The notes below the pieces were generated by a model. That model searched no databases and had not been told where the DNA came from. It worked only from the letters and a program-made list of their open reading frames with translations. The position numbers were made by a program, and so were the translations under genes. This document shows positions 35,839 through 44,421 of a stretch of 64,000 bases of DNA, one piece after another (within the stretch, counting starts at the first letter, position 1; each line of letters begins with the position of its first letter). Origin of the DNA: DASYPQ01 sp046155895 (GTDB taxonomy: Bacteria > Planctomycetota > UBA1135 > GCA-002686595); NCBI GenBank assembly GCA_046155895.1, contig JBJXFB010000032.1, positions 16,201-80,200 on the forward strand. The letters are read 5' to 3'.

Positions 35839-36813
35839 CTAGAAGCCGTGGACGTGCTCGATCGCGTCGAGCACGCGCCGCTCGTCGGGGATGTAGTGGT
35901 GCTCGAGCGTGTTCGGGAAGGGCGTGTCGAAGCCCGTGACGCGCGCGATCGGCGACTCCATGTACTCGATCGCGTTCTCCGCGATCAGCGCGCTGATCTC
36001 GCCGCCGAACCCGCAGAAGCGCGGCGCCTCGTGGACGACGACCACGCGTCCGGTCCGCTTCGCCGCGTCGAGCACGCCCTCCTCGTCGAGGGGCAGCAGC
36101 GTCCGCAGGTCGACGATCAGCGCGTCGATGCCTTTCTCCGCGGCCTTCTCGGCCGCCTTGACGCACACCGGAACCATCGCGCCGTAGCAGAAGATCGTGA
36201 CGTCCTTGCCCTCGCGCACGGTGCGCAGCGTCGACAGCGGAACGGTGTAGTGTCCCTCGGGCACGTCGGCCTTCGTCGAGCGGTAGAGGGCCTTCGGCTC
36301 GAGGAAGAGGACGGGATCGGGATCCTCGATCGAGGCGATCAGGAGCCCCTTGGCGTCTTGCGGCGTCGACGGGATCACAACCTTGAGCCCGGGCGTGTGG
36401 CAGAAGTACGCCTCGCCCGATTGGCTGTGGTACAGGCCGCCGCGGATGCCGCCGCCGTAGGGCGTGCGGATCACCATCGGGGCGGTGTACTGGCCGCCCG
36501 AGCGGTAGCGGAGCTTGGCCGCCTCGCTCACGATCTGGTCGAAGGCCGGGAAGATGAAGTCCTGGAACTGGATCTCGGCGACCGGCCGCAAGCCGTTGAC
36601 CGCCATGCCGATCGCGGCGCCGACGATGCCGTCCTCGGAGAGCGGCGTGTCGAAGCAGCGCTTCACGCCGAACTCCTGCGTCAGCCCTTCGGTCGCGAGG
36701 AAGACGCCGCCCTTCGGACCGACGTCCTCGCCGAAGACGACGACGCTCGGATCCTTGCGCATCGCCGTCTTGAGGGCGTCGTTGACGGCTTGGACGAGGG
36801 TGAGGGTGGGCAT
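35839..36813 (-). CDS. 2-oxoacid dehydrogenase E1 component beta subunit
   Basis: 324 residues from ATG 36813. Hallmarks are VVFGEDVGPKGGVFLATEGL, CFDTPLSEDGIVGAAIGMA, EIQFQDFIFPAFDQIVSEAAKLRYRSGG and, near the C-terminus, HEAPRFCGFGGEI and RVTGFDTPFP. Family members with this sequence style act on pyruvate or branched-chain 2-oxoacids. It lies 23 bp after E1-alpha and 30 bp before E2, forming one operon. The open frame extending upstream is a shadow of E1-alpha. Confidence 0.94.
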   Translation of the reverse strand: MPTLTLVQAVNDALKTAMRKDPSVVVFGEDVGPKGGVFLATEGLTQEFGVKRCFDTPLSEDGIVGAAIGMAVNGLRPVAEIQFQDFIFPAFDQIVSEAAKLRYRSGGQYTAPMVIRTPYGGGIRGGLYHSQSGEAYFCHTPGLKVVIPSTPQDAKGLLIASIEDPDPVLFLEPKALYRSTKADVPEGHYTVPLSTLRTVREGKDVTIFCYGAMVPVCVKAAEKAAEKGIDALIVDLRTLLPLDEEGVLDAAKRTGRVVVVHEAPRFCGFGGEISALIAENAIEYMESPIARVTGFDTPFPNTLEHHYIPDERRVLDAIEHVHGF

Positions 36814-36836
36814 GGGGTTCTGCGCAGTACTTCCAG

Positions 36837-37964
36837 TCAGAGCGGGAACTTGCCGTCCCCCGCTTCCGCCTCGCCGCGTCGGCGGGAGAGGTCGAACAGG
36901 AACTCCCCTTGCTTGCGGATGTGCGGCGGAACGTCGGCGTAGACGTCGGTGAAGATGGTCTCGAGTCCCGGGCGGGGCGTCGCTTGCGCCACCTGGACGG
37001 CCGCGTTGATCTCCTCGGTCGCCTCGGCCTCGATCTTCGGGCGAACGGATTCGCTCCAGAGCTTGCGCTTGGCGAGGAACCGCTCGAAGCGCGCGATCGG
37101 ATCGCGCCGTTCCCACTCGGCGAGCGTCTCCTTCGGAACGTAGCGGCTCGGATCGTCCGAGGTCGAGTGCCCGCCCATGCGGTACGTCACGGCTTCGATG
37201 AGTGTCGGGCCCTGGCCGGACCGCGCGCGCTCCGCCGCCTCGAGCACCGCCGCGCGCACCGCCAGCAGATCGTTCCCGTCGACCCGCACACCCGGCATCC
37301 CGTAAGCCTGCGCCTTGATCGCGAAGGTCTTGGAAGCCGTCTGCTGCTCGGTCGAGCAGGAGATCGCCCAGCCGTTGTTCTGGCACAAGAAGACGATCGG
37401 GGCCTTCCAGACTCCCGCGAAGTTCAAGCCGGAGTGGAAGCCCAGGCTCGAGGTCCCTCCGTCGCCGAAGCTCGCGAGGACGACGTCGTCCTGGCCGCGG
37501 AAGCTCGCGGCGTACGCCGCGCCGACGGCCTGGGGGATCTGCGTCCCGATCGGCGAGCTGATCGAGAAGAAATGGATCGGCTGCGCGGGCGGCGCGAAGC
37601 TGAAGTGCACCGGCATCTGACGGCCGCGCGCCGAGTCGAGCGCGTTGCCGTACATGTTGTGCATCATGTCGGCCATCGACACGCCGTGGTACAGCGCCAT
37701 GCCGAAGTCCCGGTAGCTCGGGAAGAACCAGTCGGTCTTCCGCAGCGCGCTCGCGGAGCCGACCTGCGTCGCCTCGATGCCCTTGTTCGGGATCGAGAAG
37801 CCGATGCGGCCGGACCGCTGGAGCTTCATGCACGTGTCGTCGAAGACGCGCGTGCGCAGCATGGTCCGGTAGGCGTGCAGGAGCTCGGCGTCGCTCATGC
37901 CCGGATCGTGGCCGTTGACGCCGCCATCGGGCTCGATGACGGTCAGAATCTGCGAAGCGCTCAT
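36837..37964 (-). CDS. 2-oxoacid dehydrogenase E1 component alpha subunit
   Basis: 375 residues from ATG 37964. TPP-binding motif GDGGTSSLGFHSGLNF through CQNNGWAISCSTEQQT, and YRMGGHSTSDDPSRY in the phosphorylation loop. The N-terminal MLRTRVFDDTCMKLQRSGRIGF and SYRDFGMALYHGV are typical of the branched-chain/pyruvate E1-alpha group. Its ATG overlaps the methyltransferase stop (ATGA), tying expression to lipA and the methyltransferase. The second E1-alpha lies 3 kb downstream. Confidence 0.94.
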   Translation of the reverse strand: MSASQILTVIEPDGGVNGHDPGMSDAELLHAYRTMLRTRVFDDTCMKLQRSGRIGFSIPNKGIEATQVGSASALRKTDWFFPSYRDFGMALYHGVSMADMMHNMYGNALDSARGRQMPVHFSFAPPAQPIHFFSISSPIGTQIPQAVGAAYAASFRGQDDVVLASFGDGGTSSLGFHSGLNFAGVWKAPIVFLCQNNGWAISCSTEQQTASKTFAIKAQAYGMPGVRVDGNDLLAVRAAVLEAAERARSGQGPTLIEAVTYRMGGHSTSDDPSRYVPKETLAEWERRDPIARFERFLAKRKLWSESVRPKIEAEATEEINAAVQVAQATPRPGLETIFTDVYADVPPHIRKQGEFLFDLSRRRGEAEAGDGKFPL

Positions 37965-38851
37965 GGTTTCGAGCGCGCAGTGTAGCCCAACGACCGTCGA
38001 TTCGCCGCCGGCTTCCCGCGGTGCAGCCGGGGCCGCGCGAAGGCCAGCCGCGCCGCCATGATCGCGATCGCCTCGGGGTTCTCGTCGACCAGGACGCAGC
38101 TCCGACCGTTCCGGACCGCCGCCTCCCCGAAGCTCCCGCTGCCGGCGAAGAAATCGAGCAGGCGGTCCCCCGGCTTCGAGTGGACCTTGACGATCCGCTC
38201 GAGGATGCCGAGCGGCTTCTGCGTGGGATAGCCGGTCTTCTCGCGACCGTTCGTGGGAACGATCGTGTGCCACCAGGTGTCGGTCGGCGTCTTGCCGCGC
38301 GACGCCTTCTCGGCGCCGACGAGCCCCGGGGCCATGTACGGGATCCGGTCGACCTCCTCCAGGCGGAACGTGTACCGCCCGGGATCCTTCGTGTACCAGA
38401 GGATGTTGTCGTGCTTGCGCGACCAGCGCGCCGTCGCGCGCGCGCCGTAGTCGTAGGCCCAGACGATCTCGTTCTGGAACGACTCGCGGCCGAAGATCTG
38501 GTCGAGGAGGACCTTGCCGTAGTGGACCTCGCGGCAGTCGAGGTGGAGGAAGAAGCTCCCGGTGGGCTTCAGCACGCGCCGCGCTTCCCGCAACCTCGGT
38601 TCGAGGAACGCGAGGTAGTCGTCGAAGACGTCGCCGAAGGCATGGCTGCCGATCCGGACCGTCCGGTACCTCTTCCCCTTGAACCCCGTTCGATCTCCCC
38701 CCTCGTCGCGCACAGCCTCGATCCGCGTGTGCTTCCGCGTCTTCCCCGTGTTGAACGGGGGATCGACGTAGACGAGGTCGAAGGACTCCGCGCCCAGCCG
38801 ACGGAGGACTTCCAGGTTGTCGGCGTGGTGGATCTCGAGCCGAGGCCGCAC
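37961..38851 (-). CDS. Site-specific DNA methyltransferase (N6_N4_Mtase family)
   Basis: 296 residues from GTG 38851, two bases after lipA. Catalytic motif IV DPPF (30-33, YVDPPFNTGKTR) precedes the SAM-binding motif I DFFAGSGS (233-240), the beta-class order. KTGYPTQKPLGILERIV before motif I is characteristic of N6-adenine or N4-cytosine methylases. HLDCREVHYGKVLLDQIFG matches the family's conserved middle. No endonuclease gene is adjacent, so it looks like an orphan enzyme. Recognition sequence unknown. It is coupled to the E1-alpha gene by ATGA overlap. Confidence 0.9.
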   Translation of the reverse strand: MRPRLEIHHADNLEVLRRLGAESFDLVYVDPPFNTGKTRKHTRIEAVRDEGGDRTGFKGKRYRTVRIGSHAFGDVFDDYLAFLEPRLREARRVLKPTGSFFLHLDCREVHYGKVLLDQIFGRESFQNEIVWAYDYGARATARWSRKHDNILWYTKDPGRYTFRLEEVDRIPYMAPGLVGAEKASRGKTPTDTWWHTIVPTNGREKTGYPTQKPLGILERIVKVHSKPGDRLLDFFAGSGSFGEAAVRNGRSCVLVDENPEAIAIMAARLAFARPRLHRGKPAANRRSLGYTARSKP

Positions 38852-38853
38852 CT

Positions 38854-39777
38854 TCAACTCGCCGCGGAGCGCCGCTTGCGGAGGATCCCCGCGGCGAAGA
38901 CCTCTCCCGCCTTGTACGAGGAGCGCACGAGCGGACCCGAAGCGACGTGCAGGAAGCCCATCTCCCTCCCGAGCTCGCCGAGCTCCTCGAATCGCTGCGG
39001 CGGCACGTACTCGCGCACGGGAGCGTGTTGAGCGGACGGCCGGAGGTACTGTCCGAGCGTCAGGAGCTCGGCTCCGGCCTCGCGGATCCTCTTCATCGCG
39101 TCGAGGACCTCGTCCTGCGTCTCCCCGAGGCCGAGCATGATCGAGGACTTCGTGAGGACCTCGGGATCGCAGCGCTTGGCGCCCCGCAGCGTCCCGAGCG
39201 AGCGCTCGAACGAGCAGCGCGGGTCGCGGATCTTCCTCTGCAGCCGGTCCACGACCTCCACGTTGTGGGCGAGGACGTCGGGGCGCGCGGCCATCAGCGT
39301 CTCGAGATCGGTGCCGCCGTAGTCGGGGATCAGCGTCTCGACCAGGGTCTCCGGCGATCGCTCCCGGATCGACCGGATGCAGGCCGCGAAGTGCGAGGCT
39401 CCCCCGTCGGGAAGGTCGTCGCGGTCGACGCTCGTGATCACGACGTAACCCACCTTCATGGCGGCGATCGCGACGCCGACGTGCTCGGGCTCCCCGAGGT
39501 CGGGCGGAGCGGCCTTCGTCACGGTCTTCACCGCGCAGAACCGGCATCGGCGCGTGCACTCGTCGCCGAGGACCATCAGCGTCATCGTCGCGTGCTGGCC
39601 CTTCCAGCATTCGCCGATGTTCGGGCAGCGCGCCTCCTCGCAGACCGTGTGGAGGCCGAGGTCGCGCGCCAGCGCCTTGAGGCGCGCGTAGCCCTCGCCG
39701 CCGGGCAGCGGCACCTTCAGCCAGGACGGCTTGGGGGCCGGGGAAGCTCGCGTCAGATCGTTCGCGGGAGCGTTCAA
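38854..39777 (-). CDS. lipA: Lipoyl synthase LipA
   Basis: 307 residues, ATG 39777. Radical SAM enzyme that inserts two sulfurs into octanoyl groups on lipoyl domains. Auxiliary cluster CX4CX5C (C46, C51, C57 in CEEARCPNIGEC), radical SAM cluster CX3CX2C (C74, C78, C81 in CTRRCRFC), and the C-terminal RSSY motif (285-288), whose serine ligates the auxiliary cluster. First gene of the lipA-methyltransferase-E1-E2 run and divergent from the acyltransferase fusion. Confidence 0.97.
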   Translation of the reverse strand: MNAPANDLTRASPAPKPSWLKVPLPGGEGYARLKALARDLGLHTVCEEARCPNIGECWKGQHATMTLMVLGDECTRRCRFCAVKTVTKAAPPDLGEPEHVGVAIAAMKVGYVVITSVDRDDLPDGGASHFAACIRSIRERSPETLVETLIPDYGGTDLETLMAARPDVLAHNVEVVDRLQRKIRDPRCSFERSLGTLRGAKRCDPEVLTKSSIMLGLGETQDEVLDAMKRIREAGAELLTLGQYLRPSAQHAPVREYVPPQRFEELGELGREMGFLHVASGPLVRSSYKAGEVFAAGILRKRRSAAS

Positions 39778-39821
39778 GGGGTTCAGGTCCAGGACGGGCG
39801 CGCGAGCGTAGCATCGTCGCC

Positions 39822-41615
39822 GTGAAATCGCTCTTCCGCGTGATCCTGCGCGCCGTCGCCGTGGTCCTCCTGCGTTCGGTCTATCGGATCCGCCTCCACG
39901 GCCTCGAGAACCTGCCCGAGGGAGGCGGGCTGCTCGTCGCGAACCACTTGAGCCACGTCGACGCCCTGGTCCTCGGCGCCGCGCTCTCGCACCGGCAGGT
40001 GAGCTTCCTCATGCACCGGTCGTTCTTCGCGATCCCCGTCGTCGGCAGTTTCTCCCGCTTCATGGGAGCGATACCCGTCGCCGCCGAGGACAAGCCCGAG
40101 GAGAAGGCCGCTTCGCTGGCGCGCGCCGCCGAGAAGGCTCGAGGGGGCCAGCTCGTGTGCATCTTCGCGGAAGGCGGGATCTCCCGCAGCGGCGCCCTGC
40201 TCCCCTTCGCGCGCGGCCTCGAGACGATCGCGCGGGATGCGCAAGTCCCCATCGTCCCCGTGGCGCTCGACCAGCTCTGGGGGAGCGTCTTCAGCTTCTC
40301 GGGAGGCCGATTCTTCTGGAAGTGGCCGCGCCGCATCCCCTACCCCGTCGAGATCTCGATCGGCAGGCCCATGGCTTTCGACAGCGAACGCTGGCGCGTC
40401 CGCAGCGCCGTGGCGGAGCTCGTCGCTCGCTCTCGCGAAGTCCGCGCTCCGAGGATGCGCTCGCTCGCCTACCGATTCGTCCGGAGCGCTCGCAAGCATG
40501 CGGGTCGTCCGGCGATCGTCGACCACCAGGAGAGGCGGCTCACCTACCGCGCGCTCCTCGTCGAGGCGCTGATCCTCCGCGCCGCGCTGCTTCGATCCCC
40601 CGAGCACCGCGGAAGGATCGGCGTGCGGCTAACCCGCGGCGCGGACGCCGCGATCGCGCACGTCGCCCTCGCGCTCTCGGGGCGCGTGGCCGTGGCCCTC
40701 GACGGATCGGGGCGCGGACAGGATCTCGTCGACAGCGAGATCCGGGACCTCTCCGAGCTCCGCCGCCGCGCGAGCGCCCCGGACCGGTTCCGTGCGCGCC
40801 TGCTCACGCTGTGCCCGGGCCGGCTCCTCGCGCGTTGGCTCGATCCCGTGCGCGCAGCGACGGATCCGGCGGCGGTGTTCTTCTCCCATGGGAACGCGGG
40901 CTCGCCTCGCGCCGTGCTCCATTCGCAAGCGAGCCTCGCCTCGAACGCGCAGTCGCTGGCCCAGATGTTCGGATTCGGACCGGGACGGAGCGTCGTCGGC
41001 GTCCTCCCGCACTCGAGCATCCTCGGTTCCGTGGCGACGCTCTGGGTCCCGCTGCTCTCCGGCGGATGCGTGGTGTGCTGCGCGCCCGAAGACCTGGGCG
41101 ACGCCTGCCGCCGCGAGCGGCCGGATGTCCTCGTGGCGACGCCCGGACTCTACCGGCAGTGGCTCGAGGCACTCGATCCGGAGGACTTGCGCAGCCTGCA
41201 GTCGTGCTTCTGCGGCGGAGAACCCCTCGACCCGGGGTTGGCGGCCTCGTGGGCCGCGCGCTTCGGGACGGAGCTCTCCGAAGGGTACGGTTGCACCGAG
41301 CTCTCCGCCGTCGTCTCCGTGAACCTCCCGGGGATCGAGAGCGGTGATGCGCGGCAGAACGCCAGCCGAGCGGGAACGGCCGGACGAGCGATCCCGGGCG
41401 TCGCGGTCAGGATCGTCGAGGCCGGGAGCTTCGAGGAGCTCCCGCCCGATCGGCCCGGGCTGCTGATCGCACGCGGGCCGGGGCGGATGCTCGGCTACTG
41501 CGGGGACGAGGCCGGAACCTCGAAGGCCTTCCGCGACGGCTGGTTCGTCACCGGCGACGAAGCGGTCCTCGATCGGGATGCATTCCTGACGATCACTCGG
41601 ACGCGGGCGTCCTGA
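39822..41615 (+). CDS. Acyltransferase / AMP-binding fusion (Aas-like), ligase part truncated
   Basis: 597 residues. Residues 1-215 are a 1-acyl-glycerol-3-phosphate-type acyltransferase (NHLSHVD, FAEGGISRSG, ALDQLWGSVFSF). Residues 225-595 resemble the large domain of an acyl-ACP synthetase (AIVDHQERRLTYRALL, GVLPHSSILGS, YGCTELSAVVS, WFVTGDEAVLDRDAFLTI). The order matches Aas, which recycles 2-acyl-lysophospholipids. The protein stops right at the hinge (ITRTRAS), so the about 100-residue C-terminal lid with the catalytic lysine is missing. The ATP loop is degenerate (FFSHGNAGSPRAV). The acyltransferase may work while the ligase probably does not. Confidence 0.82.
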   Translation: MKSLFRVILRAVAVVLLRSVYRIRLHGLENLPEGGGLLVANHLSHVDALVLGAALSHRQVSFLMHRSFFAIPVVGSFSRFMGAIPVAAEDKPEEKAASLARAAEKARGGQLVCIFAEGGISRSGALLPFARGLETIARDAQVPIVPVALDQLWGSVFSFSGGRFFWKWPRRIPYPVEISIGRPMAFDSERWRVRSAVAELVARSREVRAPRMRSLAYRFVRSARKHAGRPAIVDHQERRLTYRALLVEALILRAALLRSPEHRGRIGVRLTRGADAAIAHVALALSGRVAVALDGSGRGQDLVDSEIRDLSELRRRASAPDRFRARLLTLCPGRLLARWLDPVRAATDPAAVFFSHGNAGSPRAVLHSQASLASNAQSLAQMFGFGPGRSVVGVLPHSSILGSVATLWVPLLSGGCVVCCAPEDLGDACRRERPDVLVATPGLYRQWLEALDPEDLRSLQSCFCGGEPLDPGLAASWAARFGTELSEGYGCTELSAVVSVNLPGIESGDARQNASRAGTAGRAIPGVAVRIVEAGSFEELPPDRPGLLIARGPGRMLGYCGDEAGTSKAFRDGWFVTGDEAVLDRDAFLTITRTRAS

Positions 41616-41621
41616 CCGAGC

Positions 41622-42782
41622 TCAGTTCAGGAACGGATCCGCCACTTTCCGGAGGCGCGCCGTGCGCATCTTCGAGATGGCGCGCACCTGGATCTGTCGC
41701 ACCCGCTCGAGGCTGACGCCGAGGCGCTTGGCGACTTCGGCCAGCGTGTGCTCGCGCTCGCCGCCGATGCCGAAGCGCAGACCGAGCACGTAGCGCTCGC
41801 GGTCCGAGAGCTTGCCCATGGCTTCGCCGAGTCCCTCCTCGAGCGAGACGTCCTCCAGGGCCGTGGAGTACGGGCCCGATTCGACGTCGACGGCCAGCAG
41901 GTCGCGGAGGCTCGCAGAGTCCTCGGGATCCCCGATCGGCGCATCGAGCGACCGGGTCGTCCGGGCCGCCGCACGCGCGGAGGTGACGAGGTTCGCGGGC
42001 AGGCCGGAGATGGCCGAGATCTCGGAGGAGCTCGCGTTGGGGTCGCCGAGGCGCCCGATCGCGGCTCCGATGTGCTTCGTCGCCTTCTGTAGATAGACGG
42101 GCACCCGCACCGTGCTGCCGAAGTTGTACAGATAGCTGCGGAAGGCCTGGTTCAGCCAGTGGACCGCGTAGGTCCGGAAGAGCAGGCCGCGCCTCCAGTC
42201 GAATCCGTCGACCGCGCGGAAGAGCGAAGACGCGCCCTCCTGGATCAGATCGGCTCGCCCGGCCGTCGTGTGGGCGTAGCGCTCGACGTTGATCAGCGCG
42301 AGGTAGAGGTTGCGCTCCACCATCTCGAGCCGGAGCGCGTGCCATTCCATCCAGCGGCGGCAGACCTTGGGAGGCAGCGAGCAGTTCTGTCCGGTCGACC
42401 CGAGGAAGACCGACGTGGGGTGCGAGACACCGCTGGAAAGCTCCTCGCTCGAGAGTCCGGCTTCCTTAGCCGCGCGGCCGAGACGGATCTTGGCGAACTC
42501 GATCCGCCGAGCGAGCCGCATCTCCTGATCGCGGTTCATGATCTTGATCCGGTCGATCTCCGTCCGGAGCTGGTTCTCGACCGTCACGCGCACCCCCTCC
42601 CTGGGGGTCGACGGCTCGCCGCGCCAGGTCTGGGGATCCGAGATCTCGAGATCGATGTCCTGCGCGTCGATCTCCTTCGCCAACCTCTCGGCGGACTTGG
42701 TGAATCGCTCGGGCCTGCGAGCCAGGACGTCCAGGCTCCGGTCGAGCTGCTCGTGCGCGATGATTTCGCCCATTCTGCTCAC
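41622..42782 (-). CDS. Divergent sigma-70 family RNA polymerase sigma factor
   Basis: 386 residues; ATG 42782, or MGEII at 42773. Region 1.2-like stretch 67-105 (TEIDRIKIMNRDQEMRLARRIEFAK). Region 2 152-222 (MVERNLYLALINVERYA, DLIQEGASSLFRAVDGFDWRRGLLFRTYAVHWLNQAF). Region 3 230-275. Region 4 318-380 (LSDRERYVLGLRFGIGG, TLAEVAKRLGVSLERVRQIQVRAISKMR). The -10-reading helix is altered from the RpoD form (FSTYATWWIRQAI): FRTYAVHWLNQAF. An alternative sigma factor with several regions is inferred, not the housekeeping one. Convergent with the fusion gene, 6 bp between stops. Confidence 0.88.
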   Translation of the reverse strand: MSRMGEIIAHEQLDRSLDVLARRPERFTKSAERLAKEIDAQDIDLEISDPQTWRGEPSTPREGVRVTVENQLRTEIDRIKIMNRDQEMRLARRIEFAKIRLGRAAKEAGLSSEELSSGVSHPTSVFLGSTGQNCSLPPKVCRRWMEWHALRLEMVERNLYLALINVERYAHTTAGRADLIQEGASSLFRAVDGFDWRRGLLFRTYAVHWLNQAFRSYLYNFGSTVRVPVYLQKATKHIGAAIGRLGDPNASSSEISAISGLPANLVTSARAAARTTRSLDAPIGDPEDSASLRDLLAVDVESGPYSTALEDVSLEEGLGEAMGKLSDRERYVLGLRFGIGGEREHTLAEVAKRLGVSLERVRQIQVRAISKMRTARLRKVADPFLN

Positions 42783-43127
42783 CTCCCCTTCCTGGGGCCC
42801 TTGGAGGAGCCTCGCCCGTCTGCTGCAAGCTCCGCCGCTGGCCCTCGACGTGGAACCGTTCTCCCTAGAGTTCGCCGGCCCGCGCGTTCGGATTCGATTT
42901 TCTACGACCTGCTTTCGCGCAGGTCGTCTCGTGTATACGCCACCGCAGGGCGCTGGGACGGTGACGTTCGCTTCATAAACGAGTCGCGAACCGTCTCTAC
43001 GAGTGAGCCGGCTTGCAAGTCGCCCGCGCTCAAGCTCTTGCGCCGTGCCGCCGTACCCCGGTAGCGCCGCGCCCCCGGCGGATCCCTAATCCGCCGAGAA
43101 AGATGGAGAATACGTCACGCAGCGCGA
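42783..43127. other. 345-bp gap with two perfect hairpins
   Basis: No gene is seen. Two inverted repeats stand out: ACGACCTGC/GCAGGTCGT (42904-42912 and 42919-42927, six-base loop) and CGGCGGAT/ATCCGCCG (43076-43083 and 43089-43096, five-base loop). The second lies 32 bases beyond the acyl-CoA dehydrogenase stop and could end that transcript. Neither has a T-tract. The first could be an operator in front of the sigma-factor gene. Confidence 0.5.
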
Positions 43128-44372
43128 CTACGCGGGCTGGGCGGGAGCTCTGACTCCCTCGTTCTCGTAGCTGTTCTGGACTTCGCGAGGAATGTAGGCC
43201 TCGAGATGCTCGAGGTCTTTCGCTTCCTTCACGAGGTTCCGCGCGATCACGATCCGCTGCACCTGGTTCGTGCCCTCGTAGATCTGGAGGATCTTCGCAT
43301 CGCGGAAGAACTTGGCGATCGGGTAATCCTCCATGTACCCGTAGCCGCCGAAGACCTGGACGGCGTCGGTGGCGACCTCCATCGCCGTGTCGGTCGCGAA
43401 GCACTTGGCCATCGCGGCCTGCTTCGTGGTGCCCGGGTGACCGGATTCGGCGGCCACGGCGGCCGAGTAGACCAGCCAACGGGCCGCTTCGGTCTTCATC
43501 GCCATGTCGGCGAGCATCTTCTGCACCATCTGGTGGTTGTGGATCGGCACGCCGAACTGGATGCGGCGGTTCGAGTAGACGACGGCCAGGTCGAGGGCTC
43601 CCTGCGCCGCTCCGACCGCCTGGGCCGCCACGCCCGGCCGGGCCAGGTCGAGGGTCATCATCGCGTGCTTGAAGCCGTTGCCCGGGCGTTCGCCGATCAG
43701 ATTGCGCTTGGGAACGCGCACGTGGTCGAAGTGCGTCTCCACGACGGGGACGCAGCGGATGCCCATCTTGTCCTCGACCTTCCGGATGGAGAACCCGGGC
43801 GTGCCCTTCTCGACCACGAGCGCGCTGATCCGGCGGGACTTCGAGGTGGCGTCGGTGACCGCGAAGACGGAGTAGATGTCGGCGACACCGCCGTTCGTCG
43901 TCCACTTCTTCTCCCCGCAGATCACCCAGTCGTCGCCGTCCTCGTACGCTCGGACCGACAGGCCGCCCGCGTCGGAGCCCGCGAACTTCTCCGAGAGGCA
44001 GAAGGCGACCATCTTCTCGCCGCGGGCAATCGAAGGCAGCCACCGCTGCTTCTGCTCCTCTGTTCCCCCGACGAGGATCGGGAAGGAGCCGAGAGCGTTG
44101 ACCGCGTAGGCGACACCGAACCCGGAGTCGGCCCGGGCGAGTTCCTCGGTCACGCGCGCGAGCGCCAGGAGGCCGGCGCCGTGCCCGCCGTACTCCTTGG
44201 GGATGAAGGTCTTGAAGAGCCCCGCGGCGGCGACCGCCTTCGCCGCCTCCCAGTTGTACTCCTGCGCCTTGTCGTACTTGGCGGCCGCGGGGCGGACGTG
44301 CTTCTCCGCGATCTCGCGAGCCTTGGCGGCCAATTCGTTGCACAGGGGGCTGAAGGTGATGTCGTGCTGCAT
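43128..44372 (-). CDS. Acyl-CoA dehydrogenase
   Basis: 414 residues, ATG 44372. FAD flavoenzyme of beta-oxidation or amino-acid catabolism. FCLSEKFAGSDAGG (substrate/FAD loop), WVICGEKKWTTNGG, RIQFGVPIHNHQMVQ, QVFGGYGYMEDYPIAKFFRD and the catalytic glutamate E366 in IYEGTNQVQR. The site and length match the short/medium-chain or butyryl group; exact chain length is not decidable. Same strand as the methyltransferase gene, 49 bp upstream. Confidence 0.94.
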   Translation of the reverse strand: MQHDITFSPLCNELAAKAREIAEKHVRPAAAKYDKAQEYNWEAAKAVAAAGLFKTFIPKEYGGHGAGLLALARVTEELARADSGFGVAYAVNALGSFPILVGGTEEQKQRWLPSIARGEKMVAFCLSEKFAGSDAGGLSVRAYEDGDDWVICGEKKWTTNGGVADIYSVFAVTDATSKSRRISALVVEKGTPGFSIRKVEDKMGIRCVPVVETHFDHVRVPKRNLIGERPGNGFKHAMMTLDLARPGVAAQAVGAAQGALDLAVVYSNRRIQFGVPIHNHQMVQKMLADMAMKTEAARWLVYSAAVAAESGHPGTTKQAAMAKCFATDTAMEVATDAVQVFGGYGYMEDYPIAKFFRDAKILQIYEGTNQVQRIVIARNLVKEAKDLEHLEAYIPREVQNSYENEGVRAPAQPA

Positions 44373-44421
44373 GGTCGTCCTCGGGATGCGGAAGAGCGGG
44401 ATTGTACGGTCGAAACGGCCG

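Noticed and set aside
34165..36942. A 925-codon plus-strand frame opposite E2 and E1-beta
   Set aside because: Antisense shadow; the opposite strand carries intact catalytic motifs.
41560..41640. A frameshift hiding the lid domain of the acyl ligase
   Set aside because: The next gene on the other strand ends six bases after the stop and is well conserved, so there is no room for a lid domain in any plus frame.
39822..42782. Mobile-element disruption as the cause of the acyl-ligase truncation
   Set aside because: No inverted repeats, target-site duplication or transposase sequence is visible at the junction.
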